This document shows, piece by piece, positions 24,736 to 38,464 of a DNA stretch of 64,000 nucleotides. Made by a program: the position numbers and the translations under genes. Each line of letters begins with the position of its first letter. Position 1 is the first letter of the stretch. Under the pieces are notes generated by a model. That model worked only from the letters and a program-made list of their open reading frames with translations. It ran no database searches and had not been told where the DNA came from. Source of the stretch: Cucumis sativus (taxonomy: Eukaryota > Streptophyta > Magnoliopsida > Cucurbitales > Cucurbitaceae); NCBI RefSeq assembly GCF_000004075.3, contig NC_026660.2, forward strand, positions 25,981,498 through 26,045,497, in the 5' to 3' direction.

Positions 24736-27700
24736 GACTGACTATGCTACGGTTTGGATCTTCCCTCCCACCCACCTTTACACACTAATTCAACGCCCAC
24801 TATAATTTCCCACTTTTTTTTCTTTTTTGTGTATTCAATTCCTAATTACGTTCATTAATAATTCTTTTTAATATCAATCAATTACATCTGTAAGTGTAAA
24901 TTAAGCAAAAATTATTTATATCTTCTAAGATGAACATTAAATAATATTATTCATTTCCTACATTTCTCTAGAAGAAAAAAACAATCTGAATTTGGTAATT
25001 AACTTCTTGAGAACATGTGAATACAATTTATATTGTTAAAAGGATTTTGATGTTTAAATGTGTAATATTAGTTAGTTCTTTTTTCTCTCTCTCTTTCTAA
25101 GACATAACTAATGTTAGTTAAGCGAATTTGATTTATGTACTAATATATTGTTTGATTGTGATTTCTAACTTTTTTATCCAAATTTTTCTTATCCATCCAT
25201 AGATTAATATTTTTTACCAACGAAGAAAAGAGTGACGGTGATATAAGAATTCCTATTAAAAACAGTAATTAATCATCACAGCGTTTAGCATTATGATTCT
25301 AACATTCTAAAAAACCCATAAGATAAATATTGTAGTTAATAAAGTAATTCCTAACACAAAAAATATAATGAAATTTATAATTTAAAGTAGCCAGGGTGAC
25401 CTCTATTCATTTTCTTTTAGTTGACTTTTTATTTGGATTGTTTTTAAAAAATGGTGTGCAGCATCAGAATTTGCACCTTAAAAAAATTATGGGTTGATTA
25501 TCAATGAGTAATGAGTTATGCATAGTTTGTCTTTTTTGCAGTTCTTATTTATTAGCGTCAATCATTGTTAACGTGTTGCTAAATTTTTTAAAATATTAAT
25601 TTAAATTATAAACTTTGAAGTTGTATCAATTTAAACCTTATTGCTTAGTTATGGTTATGAGAAAATTTTGATTGTAACTGTATTAGTAGTTATTGAGGGT
25701 GGTTTTTTTTTTCTGGTAATGTTCATGAGTTAAACTAAGTATGACAAAAGCAGGTGGTGTGAACACCGTGCGGTATATGGAATTAAATATAGAAATTTGG
25801 ACACCTCTCAACCTACTACAAAACACGTTTATCACAACACTCCTAAGGTTTATGTGTGGCCAATCATTAACTTTAAAAGTCGTGTGAAATCAAACAACAA
25901 TTATGATACTGGAAAACACTATTAATTTATTTTGAATGATAGAGCCTCCTGTATCCAACAATTTATTAAAAATAAATATACCATTTGAGAAAGAGAAAGA
26001 GAGATGGATGGAAAAGTATTAGAGAACCTCATCATTTAACGGACCAGAAGTCCAAAGGTCGCCCCAGAAGCTTACTCAGCCTTCATACAAAGCCCCAACC
26101 CAAAGTAAAGGTTTGACCCATCCAACCCTACTCCATCCCAATTATAATTATTCATAATCTTATATTTTATATATTCAAAATAAGTTTTTTAAATTTCTCT
26201 TTTGAATAGCTTTATAAATATCATACCTAATTTTTTACAGTCTTTAAAATTAATAAGTTTTGTAAGATAATTATATATATCATATATATATATAATATTA
26301 TAATAGTGTAGATGTTCATCTCACGTGTCTTAATCTTATAGACACTTAACGTTTAAATAAAGTTACATCGTTCATCCGTGTGGCAAGTAACCATACATCC
26401 TATTTGTCAATTTGGCCTTTAGATAGAGGTTTTTGTTGAGTTATGTTATTTTAATATCATATTTTTCAATGCTTGTGTTTCGATCGTACCTTGTTTTTAT
26501 AATAAAATAGTAAATAAAACTTTACGGTGCCTACAATTTTATTCAATAAAAAAATAAATGTATAAAACTAATAACATTTAATAACCTTTTGCTAGTGAAT
26601 GTAAGATATATATGCCTAACATATTTATGGATAATTAAATAGCTACTATCAGTGGGTCGATTTAAGCTTGACCTAAACAAGTGAACTTAAACTTTGATCT
26701 AAGGTGTCAAGCTTAAGTCATAGATCCAATTCAAGCTCAAACGATATCTTTGATTTTTTAAATTTTGCAGGAAGATGAGCTTGAATCTTTACCTTTTAGA
26801 ATTGGATGAGCAAGACAGTTCCATTGATGACGTGCTATCAATAAATTTATATTACTCGTAACACTTGACATAACCTCTCAAATCACTCTTAATAAAACCG
26901 TACATTACAACGAGTGATTTGTACGTATTTTTTATCTCCTTATAAATTATAGATATTTTTTTACTTGAAAAAAAAATATAAAGAAAGAAAGAAAGATGGG
27001 TACTTATGTAATTTTGGTTAATGGGGACATGGGTATGCTTTTTGGAGGCTAAATTGGGCTATAAAATGGAGTATGAAGAAGGAAGGAATGAGAATCTTTA
27101 TAGACTGAGAGAGTAGCGATAAAGGGCTATTGAGAAGGTTTTTGGGCCCAAAAGTTTTAGAAATAAAAGGCCCAATGGGATGCTCTATTACTTTTTCATG
27201 GATTCTCACTTCTCACTTTCTCTCTATTATAGCTCTCAGATTTTGAACTTTTTCCAAAGTTACTAACTTTCAATATAATCGAATCTCGAATATGATTCAG
27301 ATTTAGTGCCCCCTTTCTTTTTTTGGGACCCTTCAACCCAAATTTTATAAAAGGATGAAACTTTATGGTGTACAAATCTATAGTTTCTTTCTCTCTTTCT
27401 TTCTTTTCTTAAACAATTATCTTATCTTCTACTACTTCTACTGCTTCATTAAAATTGTATATCTACTTACTATATATCTAAATTTCACAAACTAAATCCT
27501 TCCTTAATCATCTCTAAATATGATCCAATTATCTTTGTTAGTAAGATTTTATCAATAAAGCAAATTTCAAGATTTTTCATTGAAACTACCCCAAAAGAAA
27601 TATATTGAAAGAAAAACATAAATTGTTGGCTTAGTCTTGAAGCTACTAACCCACATGGCCACATCAAGCACTACTCATTGTTTAACGGGTCTCCAATGCA

Positions 27701-30300
27701 ACAACACAACACCACCACTACAAATAAGATGGCTTTTAAAACTATACCCCAAGAGAAAAGAAAATAAAAGAAAATCTTAATTGATGACAACAACAAAAGA
27801 AAAGTAAAAAAGAGAGAGAGAGAGGTGATGGGTACTGAATGGAAAAGACAAGTTGGATTGGAAAATTGGAAAATTCAATCACAATCATTCACATTAAAAC
27901 TTCACTAATGTCTAATATTACTAAAATCTCCCAAACTTCTAAACCAACCCCTAAAACAAGACACCCAAAATCTTTTGCTAACAATTGGAAAAAGACTGAT
28001 GATCTCACACACACATTGCAAAATAACAATAAGCTGAAATTATGACGAGATGAAAGCCCCCTCCACTCCACACATTTCCATTTCAATTTTTTGCTTTCAC
28101 CTTATCACATGATTCAAGATAACATTGTATTGATACATATAGATTGTTATATTATTGGGTTAGATATACATTGGGATGAATTATTACTTTTTCACCCTCC
28201 TCACACTCATGAACCTCTTGAATTTGTACAATATATTTTAGTTCATGAACTCCAACACATTTTCTTTAGTATTTATAGCCCTTCCATATAAATTGCTATA
28301 TCTATTTTTTTTTTTCTTTAAGAGATTTTCAAGCTACAATAATAATGGACCCCTTAATATGCAGCTACGTGCCCCAAAAGTTCAAAAAAGACATTAAATG
28401 AGGCTACCGTAATACATATTGTAGTTTAATAATTTACAAGTCTATTATGTGGTCTATTGTTGACCAATTTTAAATTCCAAAAATTAATATCAATTTAATA
28501 TGTTTATACATACACATAATAACAATATCTCTGGTAACCCAAACATCCAAATAATTTAAGAATAATTGACACGTATCGTTTTATCTGAAGGTCGAAGACT
28601 CGTGTTCCATATTTTGTGGTTTTTAAAATTTGTGTTCCATATATTTTAAAATGTTATATTTTTAGTTTGGTTTCAATTTAATCTATACATTTCAAAATGT
28701 TACAATTATATAGTTAACTTCTGAGTTTTGTTTTGAGTTGGTTAATAGATTTCACGCCAAACAAGCAATTAGTATTAATATTTATTAATTAATTAAAAGA
28801 AATATATTCAAATACATTAATTAAATTCAAATCATTAAGTATATAACAAATTTTAAATTTTTTATAAATATAAAAAGAATATGTCAAAAGGTATATGTGA
28901 TAGAATCTATCACAATAAACCATAAGAGTCTATAAATTGTATAAATTAATTACTGACAAATTTTTGTATATTTGAAATTTTTTAAAATGTTGTTATATAT
29001 TTAATTATTATTCATAAAATTACTACATAGTGTAATTACTCTAATAAAAATGTGAAAATTTTAATTTATTTTTAACACACATTAAAAGTATGTGGGTGAA
29101 AATCAATGTTAAAAAGTAAATTTAAAAATGATTTTACCAAACTCAAATTTTAATAATAAAATTATCAGACTAAATGTAAAATGTAAGAGACTGTAAATAA
29201 AAGTAAGGTTAATTGAGCAAAGTATGTAATAAAACAAAATTTCCATCACATCGTGTTGAACCGAAAGTCATCCAACTAACAAAAATATGAAATGAACTTG
29301 TTGGAAAGATTGAAGTTTGGTTTGTAAAGTGAGCTAATAAATTAAAACATGGGACATGAAGATGGATGTAATTAAATGAATGAAGAAAGTAATAATAATA
29401 ATGTGATTAAATGCAAAAAGATTCTCTTAGTTTGACTTTGTTAATGAAATTAGAATATATACCGATCATATCTATATGTGGGATCTTGAGCCTAAACCCG
29501 TATAAGTTATCTTAATTGCTTTTTGCATACAAATACTCCCTTCCTATATTAGTTCCTCTATGCTAATTCAAGCATCATCTAACCAATCAAACTCTAACTC
29601 TATACTCCTATTATAATCACACCTTTCTTTTACTTATTACTTCAGCTCTGGCTTACTCTAGTCTTTCCACCCTTTACTTCCCATGGTCTTAATTCAAAAT
29701 GAAAACTTAAAACACAAAATTAACTCTTGACTCCTTTTTGTTCGCGACAAGTGTTTTCGTATATATAGCAAGTCTTTAAGGTGGTGGGTGGGGGGAAATG
29801 TGGAGTTAAGGGATTAAATAATGAAATAAAACGAATTAGAAAAGAAAAAAAAAGGAAGAGGAGTGTAATTGAGTCAAAAGAAGAAGATATGTAGTTAAGA
29901 GAAAAAGGAAAAGAAAGAGAAAAGCTTCAAAAATTGAGGAGTGGAACACAAATACCCATACATTACATTATTATCATAAATAAATGTATAACACATAGTA
30001 ATATAATAATATAAGTTATATAGTATTGAGGAAATGAAATGAATTGATTAATGAAAATAAGTGACACCTTATGATGGTAGAGAGAAAGAAGAGGAGCGTT
30101 TTGGTGACAGCAAAGGGGGTGGAGAGTGGTCCATCCCCTCTCGCACGTGAACCCGCTCCTCCTCCAACCTCCTCAAACTCATTCCATACTCACGTGCCTT
30201 CCGCCATCCCACAAATCTTTTTTTCTCTCTTCTTTTCTTTTCTTTTCTTTTTCGTAATTAATTAATTAAAAACCAAAAATTCGGTGTGGGACCCAACCAC

Positions 30301-30320
30301 GAGAGAGAGAGAGAGAGAGA
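30301..30320. repeat. (GA)10 microsatellite
   Basis: Ten uninterrupted GA units, seen directly, in intergenic DNA. Confidence 0.95.
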
Positions 30321-33300
30321 GTTTTTGGTGACTATTCATTGCCACGTCTGCATGATTTGCATTATAACTTTACTATACCCCAAAACTCCCCCTTCCTTCT
30401 TTATTCATCCATTACACTCTTTTTCTTCCCATTTCTTGCCTTTAAACAATCATGTTCCCCTCCCCCCTAGTGCTCTTTTTCTTCCAAACACTTCATACTC
30501 TAATATATTTCAAAACACGAGTTTGAATGGAACATTTTAGACTTAATTTGTATTATTAAATATTCTTTTTTTTTGTTTGTTGCTTATATTTTTTTAAGTT
30601 TATAGTAATTTGATTACATTTTAGTTTTTTTGCATTGTTCTTTAAATCTAATGTGTCTATTTATAGATTCATAATTTAATTATAATAACTTAAAAGTGAA
30701 TCGCTAAGTTGTTAGTCAAACATTTTTATCCAAGATGGTATTAAAATAAATAAATGAATATCTTGGGACAATTTACTCAACTTTTCCTCTTTTTAGACAT
30801 GTTTTCTATTCTTAACTTTTGTGTATTTATACTCTCTTTGATCAATTTAATTATTTAATGTTTGGATGTGTTAATTTCAATACTTTTTTCTCACTGCATG
30901 CTCAATCTTCTTGCCTATATCATCTCTTTATAGGCATAGAGATGCTTTTTTTTGCTGCCAACATTTTCGTCTCCCCATCTCTCTCTAGTCCTACACATGT
31001 CCTTTATGGCCCATTCGTTTTGAAGAAGATGTTTATTTCATTTTGGTTGAATAATTGTGTTTACCTAATTTTTCTTTTTCTCTTTCTAAGGACCTATTTT
31101 ATCTTTTCAAATATTTAATTGTTGATTATAGTCTGTATATTAATATGTATTGTACTATTTTACTTATAAAAAAACATGTGTCATTGCTTTCAATCTCATA
31201 TCCAAATTGAAGATATCTCTTGTATGTCTGTCTATCTATCAGTAATCTTTTAATTAGATGGTAAATTTTATATATTTCAATGTATTGTTTTGAAATTAAT
31301 GTATTTAGGCAAATGTACAACAAAGAAAAGAGGAAGAAAAGAAAAGTTATTGCTTGTGAAGTCCATGGAATGAACATCATCATCTCATTATTTATCCATT
31401 TGCCCATCCTTTAGCATCAAAGGTAGGGATGACAATGGATAAGATGGGCTCAAGGATGCCCCTCTTTCCCCAACCCTACACTTTGTTTATCAATCTCACA
31501 TCCTATCCTTGATTTCACACATTTAGGACTACATCGTTAATCTTTTCAATTACTTACTTGATGTTTTTAATAAATAAAAAACATTTAATGTAATATTTTA
31601 TTCCATATTCATAAAGAACCACGAATTGATTCTTTTTTACTTAACTATCAAAACATTTTAGATAATGGCTAATTTAAATTTTCAATTACTCTTTGTAAAT
31701 TTAAAAAAAAATATATATTTCCGAAGATGCCTCTTATAAGATGCCAATCAAACTTTTGTTTTCTTTTTATTAGAAACACAACCTTGACTATCAAACAAAC
31801 CTTTACAACATTTCAATTATTTAATCCCTCAAACACAGAACAAAACAGAAGACTGGAAAGGAGAAAAAGAATTATCAAATTAAACTAACTTCCCAACTTC
31901 AAAAGAATAAAATCAAAAGCAAAAATCCAAAAATATAAAATGATCATTACCTATTAAATTTTCTTTCCCCTTCGGCCACCATAGCCATGCCCAACAATGT
32001 AACTTTACACGCAAAACATTAAAAGAAAAGGTCAGGTGTTGAAACTAATAATATTATTTATGTATTCTAAAAAAATATTATTCATACCCATCTCTGTTTA
32101 AATCCCAAATTAATAATTGTATTTATAATTTATATCTCAAGTTTTTATCAACCGAAATCAGTGCATTGAATATTTGAAAGCCTAAATTGGATTCACTGTT
32201 GTAATTTAAAAGTACAATTGATTTTTTTAAAAATATTTAAAACTTGAATTAATGTGCATGGATATAAATAGTATATTACATTATTAATAATGACTATAAA
32301 TAAAGGAGCATGTTCAGAGCTTACATATCTATTAACATTTAAAAATATTAAACCCTACATGAGAATGCATCATTTCACTTATTTACAAGTTATTTATAGC
32401 TGGAAAAAAGGAAAAAGAAAACCAAAGACATCCAACAAACACTTTGATTGGGAACCCAGATTTTGGATCTTGTGTCCGTTGCTTCTTTTCAATTATTGTT
32501 TTTATTATTTCTTCTTCTTTATGTATTTCAATATGCTGTCTATAAAATTACAAATTCAAAAAAAAAAAAAAAAGTAACGTTGGGAGTTAATTTTTTGTCC
32601 CTTTTAGTTTAAATTTTATTTTTTCAGAATCTATAAAATGACAAAAAGTTATTTCATTTGTTTAATTAAATGAAAGTTCCCCCATGTTCTATTTCTTGCA
32701 AAATTCCTCTCTCTAGCTATGTGGATGAATTGTAAAATAGGATTTAATAAATAACAATGGCTATAAAATATGGTTTTTGTTTCTATTCCAACGGGTATGT
32801 GTGTGACAGATTAAATTGTTTGCAAAAGGGAAATGTACCTCTTAGTTGTTAGACCAAACACACAAACTTTCAAAAAAGTAAAGGAAATGCGTATGGGTTT
32901 AGTCTAATTCCTTTATCAATTTTGAATTCAATAAAGATATTACACAGAAAATTTTAAAGGAAAAACACAGCCGTTGTTCATTTTTCAGTAAATTGTTTTC
33001 GTTGCTTCTTTTTTATATTATATTGCTCAGTAATTTCTGAAAAGTTATTCTATACTAATTAACCTGACTTGTAATCAGTTTTCTTGTAAAGTTAGTGAAT
33101 TATAAAATGGCAGAGAAAAAAACAACGTTGGAATTAAATATTTTAATTGCTGAAATTTATGAATTTTGACCAAATTACTATTCTATAGAAATAAGTGCAT
33201 GGATCAAAGTTGTTTTCTATGCCAAGTTTTATTTTATTTTAATTAATGAATCTGTGATTTTTTTTTTCTTTTTTAAGTTAATAGAAATTGAAACATGGTA

Positions 33301-34090
33301 AAAAATTGCTGAATCCAATTTAATGAAATTGAAAGTTTAGAATAAGTAATCGACAAATGTACTGTGAGAGTTGATATTTTGACACAACCAAGTTTTTAAT
33401 TTATATTCTATTAGGAAATACGAACTATTTTTGGAAGAATAGAAAGACTCAATCCCACATGTCAATGCTTATGGTTACTCATTTTTGGTGTTTTAGAGCT
33501 TTCCCCACCTGCATTCATTTTCATTTCCCACCACTAAATATCTATTGTTTATCTAAAATACTTGTTTTCTTTAAACAGTATTCAACACAGTTTGATACGG
33601 TAATTACATCATATAATTCTACATGTAGTAAATTATAACAATCTATCAGTGTCTATTAATAATAAACAGTTATTTTGGTATACTTTACTATAATCGAAAA
33701 CAACTATTTTTAATAATTCTCAATTGCTCGAGATATAATATTGCAATTAGAAAATAACCCAAGTATAGATTGACATTGAAATCGGGTAGATTGACTAAGA
33801 CAAAATTTGTAGATAATTAAATGACAGAATGATAAAGAATAAAATTTGTTGATGCTAGCATCTACACATGAGTTGAACACACTCGACAATTTAAATTTGT
33901 AAACTATAAAAAAACATTGCATATTTACACGTAAGATCAAAACATCACATACTAGTGTAGTGCACACATCATACGTGTTTTGATACTTTAGTCATAAAAC
34001 GCATACGCATATCAAATATAAAGTTTGAGTATTGTAAAATGGACTTATTCCTCCTTAAGATATCACGATGTAATTATAGATTAAATCAAC

Positions 34091-34117
34091 CTAGACTCTT
34101 CTCTCGTAGGAGTCTAG
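34091..34117. repeat. Small perfect inverted repeat
   Basis: CTAGACTC (34091-34098) and GAGTCTAG (34110-34117) are exact reverse complements around an 11-nt loop. It could be a chance hairpin, a fragment of an old repeat, or part of a short RNA; nothing nearby decides. Confidence 0.6.
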
Positions 34118-36746
34118 AGATGTACTGAGACTATTCCTTTGAGTTGATAGGTTAAGGAAAGACATTGGTCAAAGTTGAAGTTGGACGTCTTCTATTAACC
34201 ATATAATTTAAAGTTGAAGTACAACTCCTATTAGGTATTTGACGAGCCTAAGTGATCACAACCTCGACCCAAGATAACTTTCATTTGTAGTTTCGTTTTA
34301 ATTACGAGTTGGATGCTCAAAACATTGATAATTAAAATAATTTAAAAAGAGAAATTCCAAAAATAAGGAAGATGAGAAGGAAAAGAAGAGATGAAATGAG
34401 AATGTTGAATTAGTGGGTGAAATAATGAAAGGTTAAATGCGCTTGGTATGAGAATAGGAGGCAATTAATTAATTGGGGGAAAGAACTGAAAGGAAAAAAA
34501 AAAAGGTGAAACACATCGATCGGCCAGCTGCTACATAAGACATTGACCAAAACGACAATGCATCATATGAAAGAACCCCACACACCCAAAACCCTACAAT
34601 CAAATTTCAGCAGTAACAAATATTTATAATTCCTCCCCACAGCAACCCCTACTTAAATTTACCTAATTCCTCCAACCTGTATGTATATATATTTTCCCTC
34701 CCTCCAATTATTTTATCATTTTTAAGTTACTATTTACTCCAACTTCAATTATTCTTCATTTATTGTAATTATTGTTGTTCTCAACACATCACCCACTCTC
34801 CATTCTCCACTCTCCACTCTCCCCTGCTATCTCTGTGTGCACAAAATTTTATAATATGACATTTTTAGAGTTCAATTACTACTTAATTTTACTTTAACAT
34901 TAATGACCCTCTACACTTACTTTTCATTCTTTAACATTATCATTACTTATCATTAACATTTTACACTCCAAATTTCATCTTTAATTCAAAGTCAACACAC
35001 CTCATCAATTCTCCACCTATATTTTTATTTTCTTTATTACCTAAAAACACATTCTAGATATATGTTAACGTCATAATATAATTAATTATACAAATTACCA
35101 CTATATATACACACACATTAACTATTTAAAGGTTTAGTGAACATTGCTTTTCTAAAAAAAGATAAAAATCAAAATCAAAATAAAATAAAAGATCGTGCTG
35201 ATTATGTTTTACAGTTGATCAATTTCTATTTTTTGCAACTGAAAATAAGTAATATCGTACCAATTATTTAGGTGTGTCTTCAATTTTATTTTTAAGATTT
35301 ATGTTTATTTACATTTATGATTTCTTCGTAATAATTGGTAAAGGGGAATAGTTAAATTATTTGTACAATTTGCTAATTAATAAGTTAAAAGATAAACTTT
35401 TTTTTTAAATAGAAAAAGTTCCTACTAAAATACAACAAAAAATCTAAATATTTTTTCAAATGTTTTATTTTTGACATTTTTTTCTAAGATTTTAAAAACA
35501 TTACTTTGGTTATACTTTATTTTAATTCTTCTATTTCAACAAATCTAAAAATGTAGTCTCTATTGCTAATTATTTTTAAATTATCATTTGAGTTGTTGAA
35601 TGAAAAAACAATCTTTCCATATATTTTATTGCTTAACAAATTTCACTCGTTGTTACTAAATTGTATTTATTAATACTAGTTTGGTTATTGATTTAAGATC
35701 AAATAGCCTTTATTTTAATCACTATTAGTTTAGTTGTTAACTTAATTTTTTAAGTATTCATGGCTTTGTATTAGGGTGTTTTATTTCAACTTTTTTCTTA
35801 CAATAATGTTAAATTATTTATAAATAAAGGTTTTGTAATTCAGGTGGGAGTAGAATCCTTAATTATTGCTGTATTGAACAACATCAAACTTGTGATTTAT
35901 TTTTCCTTTTCTCTTTTAACTACTCGACACGTAAAACTTTAATTTGAATTCGGTAAAACATATTGATGAAATTTGAACGTCGATAGACTTTTATATATTT
36001 ACAATTTTTTTAAAAATTGTGATATATGCACTTAATTATTTAAACAGTAATCTATATCTACGATATATCGTCCTCTTCACATTCATCAATAAAACAATAA
36101 TTACAAAAATCACCGATGATCAATAGAATACAATAGTTAGTATGTGATTAAACCATCAACTATTGAATTGAAAATTTTGGACATTCAAACTAATTACAAA
36201 AGCTTTAAAACTTGACCGTCAAAACTATAATGACGGTAAAAATTAAACCGTAGATGATAAATATGAAACGTGAAACTTCTAAATTCGCTACTATTTGTAA
36301 GTTTGAAATTATAATTTAAAAGTAAGCATAAGAGGAAGGGATTAATTTTTAAAATTAAAAGTTTGAAAGTATTAATTACAGTGAGGATGGTGATTAATAG
36401 GGTACTTTTTGGGATTTGCAAAAAAAAAAAAGGAAGAAGAAAGAAAGAAGTCAGATGCTATAATTAAAACTGTATAGGATTTGTATTTTTTTTTTAAGAA
36501 AAGAAACAAAGGATGGAAATGTTAAACAGTGAAGAATGATTTGAGTGTAGAAGGGGGTTAAAAAGGAGAAGAGAGTTATAGTTATTTATAAGGAAAATGA
36601 AAAAGAGGGAGGTGTTGGGTTGTGATATGAAAACAATAAAGAAGAAAACAGAAGGTATCGAAATTGTTGATATGATATGAAATGAAATGGTATGATATGA
36701 AAAAAGAGGATTGAAGATCCAAAAACTCTATATCTCATCCGCTTGT

Positions 36747-36777
36747 TTTGGCGGCAACGAAACCGCTATTTTCGCCC
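36747..36777. promoter_or_regulatory. Pair of E2F-type sites upstream of the cyclin D gene
   Basis: TTTGGCGG (36747-36754) and TTTCGCCC (36770-36777) both fit the E2F/DP consensus WTTSSCSS. They are 15 bp apart and about 220-250 bp before the ATG, in the proximal promoter or 5' UTR. They fit transcription by E2F at cell-cycle entry, the same pathway that D cyclins control through RBR. Confidence 0.6.
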
Positions 36778-36994
36778 GCCTCCCCACTCCCCAAAGTCCA
36801 CTCTTTCCCTCTTTTTTTTCCCTTCTTTCTCCTATTTCTCTCTCCCATTTCCCTTTTTTTTTTCTCTCCCCATAAACTCTACTTGGGCTTTCGTGGGTTT
36901 TACCAGTTAAGCTTCTCTCTACATAAATTACCCACATTCCCCTTTCTTAGATTTTTCTTCTTGTTCGAATGTACAGAGAACCCGAAGCCCAGAT

Positions 36995-38464
36995 ATGGGG
37001 TACACTACTGACCGTCTTTCTTCTTTCTCTCCTTCCAGTCTTTTCTGCCAAGAAGATGCTTCTTTCTTGACTGACGATGACCATACTCAACAACCCACTT
37101 CCCTTTCCGATCCTCTTCCCTTCTTTCTTGCCGATGATGATGATGAGTATTTTGAGATCTTAGTTTCAAGAGAGATTTTCACTGAATCTAAGACCCGTTT
37201 GCCCGTTAACGATTCCCCGGCTGCGATTCAGAGTTGGTTGAGGAGTGTCCGATTGGATGCTGTTGAGTGGATTCTTAAAGTTCGTCTTTTTTTTTTTTTA
37301 ATTTTTTTTTAATTTTTAAACAAACCTACAATTGAACTTCATCTCTTCAATCGATTTGTGTTTATGGGTTGTTTTTGTTTTTCTGTGTTTTTTTTGGGGA
37401 TTTTATAGCTGGATTTTTCTGTGTGTCTTCTGATTCAGAGTCGGGTACTTTTTGGATTTCAATTTCATACTGCGTATCTATCCATCAGCTACTTCGATCG
37501 AGTTTTGTCAATCCGAAACCTAGTAAGCAATCTAATCCGTCAATCTGAATGTTGGGTTTTGCCGATCAAGTGCTTGGTTAATTGATTGATTGATTGTCTG
37601 TAATTGACGAACAGCAAAAGAGGTCGTGGATTTTCCGATTGTTGGCTGTGGGATGTTTGTCACTGGCTGCTAAGATGGAGGAATCTAAAACCCCTAAGTT
37701 GTCGAGCCTTCAAGTTGAGGGATTTGATATGGAAAGCAAAGCAATTCAAAGAATGGAACTGTACATTCTCAATACTTTGGGATGGAGAATGAGCTCAGTT
37801 ACTCCTTTTTCTTATTTGCAGTATTTAATAAGAACGATCTTTGTCGATTACAATTGGCAAGGATTACTCTCTAAAGCTGCGAAGTTTGTAATGGCAACTG
37901 TGAAAGGTACCATCCGATCCCCCATTTCATGATTAATTGCTTCTTCATTTGCAACATCAGTTGATCTGTTCATTAAACTGAGACTTACGCTACAGAGATT
38001 AACTTGGTGGATCATAGACCATCTATTATAGCAGCTGCTTCGTTATTAGCTTCATCTGATACTCGGATGACAAGAGAACAAATGGAGCTTAAATTGAAAG
38101 CGATAACTTCATTTGGGTCTTTAGAATATGTGAGTTGTGCTAGTTTCAGATAGTTCGTAATGCATAAATCAGATTTGTTGTGCATATCTCAAATTTCTTG
38201 TTGGTTTGCTTATTTTTCTTCCTGCATTGTTGAAAAATGCAACAGGAGGATGTCTTCTTTTGCTATAATCTGATGCTAAAAACAGAGAACGAAAATGTGA
38301 AAGAAGAGTTAACTGGCACTCCATCGTCTTCAATCTGCACCACAACACCTAATATTGTTGACAACCGTTCTGCTACCTCCGCTTCTGGTACTAAGAGTAA
38401 GAGACGACTCACATTCGAGGACTCTGATCCAGATTGTCCGGAGAAGAAGATTCATCGGCCATAG
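36995..38464 (+). CDS. CYCD5;1: D-type cyclin, CYCD5-like
   Basis: Five exons: 36995-37279, 37439-37522, 37615-37906, 37996-38129 and 38246-38464, in frame to 337 residues (Arabidopsis CYCD5;1 is in the low 300s). The RBR-binding LxCxE motif is LFCQE at residues 16-20. The cyclin box covers about 85-200 (WLRSVRLDAVEWILK, GFQFHTAYLSISYFDRVLS, RLLAVGCLSLAAKMEE), with a C-terminal cyclin fold from MELYILNTLGWRMSSVTPFSY. The tail KRRLTFEDSDPD closely resembles the RRLSFDDSD tail of CYCD5, which is why I prefer this class over CYCD1-4. D cyclins bind CDKA, phosphorylate RBR and drive G1/S; CYCD5;1 has been linked to endoreduplication. The exon 1 donor is AAA followed by GTTCGT, weaker than the others. 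The subclass call is moderately sure, D cyclin very sure. Confidence 0.92.

Larger units (their letters stand above)
24781..36720. other. 12-kb AT-rich gene-free interval
   Basis: The largest empty stretch in the window. It is AT-rich, with a (GA)10 run at 30301-30320, short (AT) and (AAT) tracts, C/T-rich patches around 30,360-30,500, and a perfect 8-bp hairpin at 34091-34117. Open frames within it are low-complexity and do not read as any known family. I saw no transposase, reverse transcriptase, tRNA or recognised miRNA sequence. Decayed repeats are likely but I could not delimit one. Confidence 0.55.

Noticed and set aside
30071..30540. Frames with Pro- and Ser-rich stretches
   Set aside because: Short, end in low-complexity Phe/Ser runs, and match no family.
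31126..31407. 93-codon minus-strand frame
   Set aside because: Ile/Tyr/Phe-rich translation of AT-rich DNA; no recognisable domain.
24781..36720. Hidden LTR retrotransposon in the 12-kb desert
   Set aside because: No reverse transcriptase, integrase or gag-like frame and no obvious long direct repeats; at most unrecognised decayed fragments remain.
24781..36720. Known conserved miRNA precursors
   Set aside because: Scanned by eye for the common plant miRNA sequences and found none; lineage-specific ones cannot be excluded.
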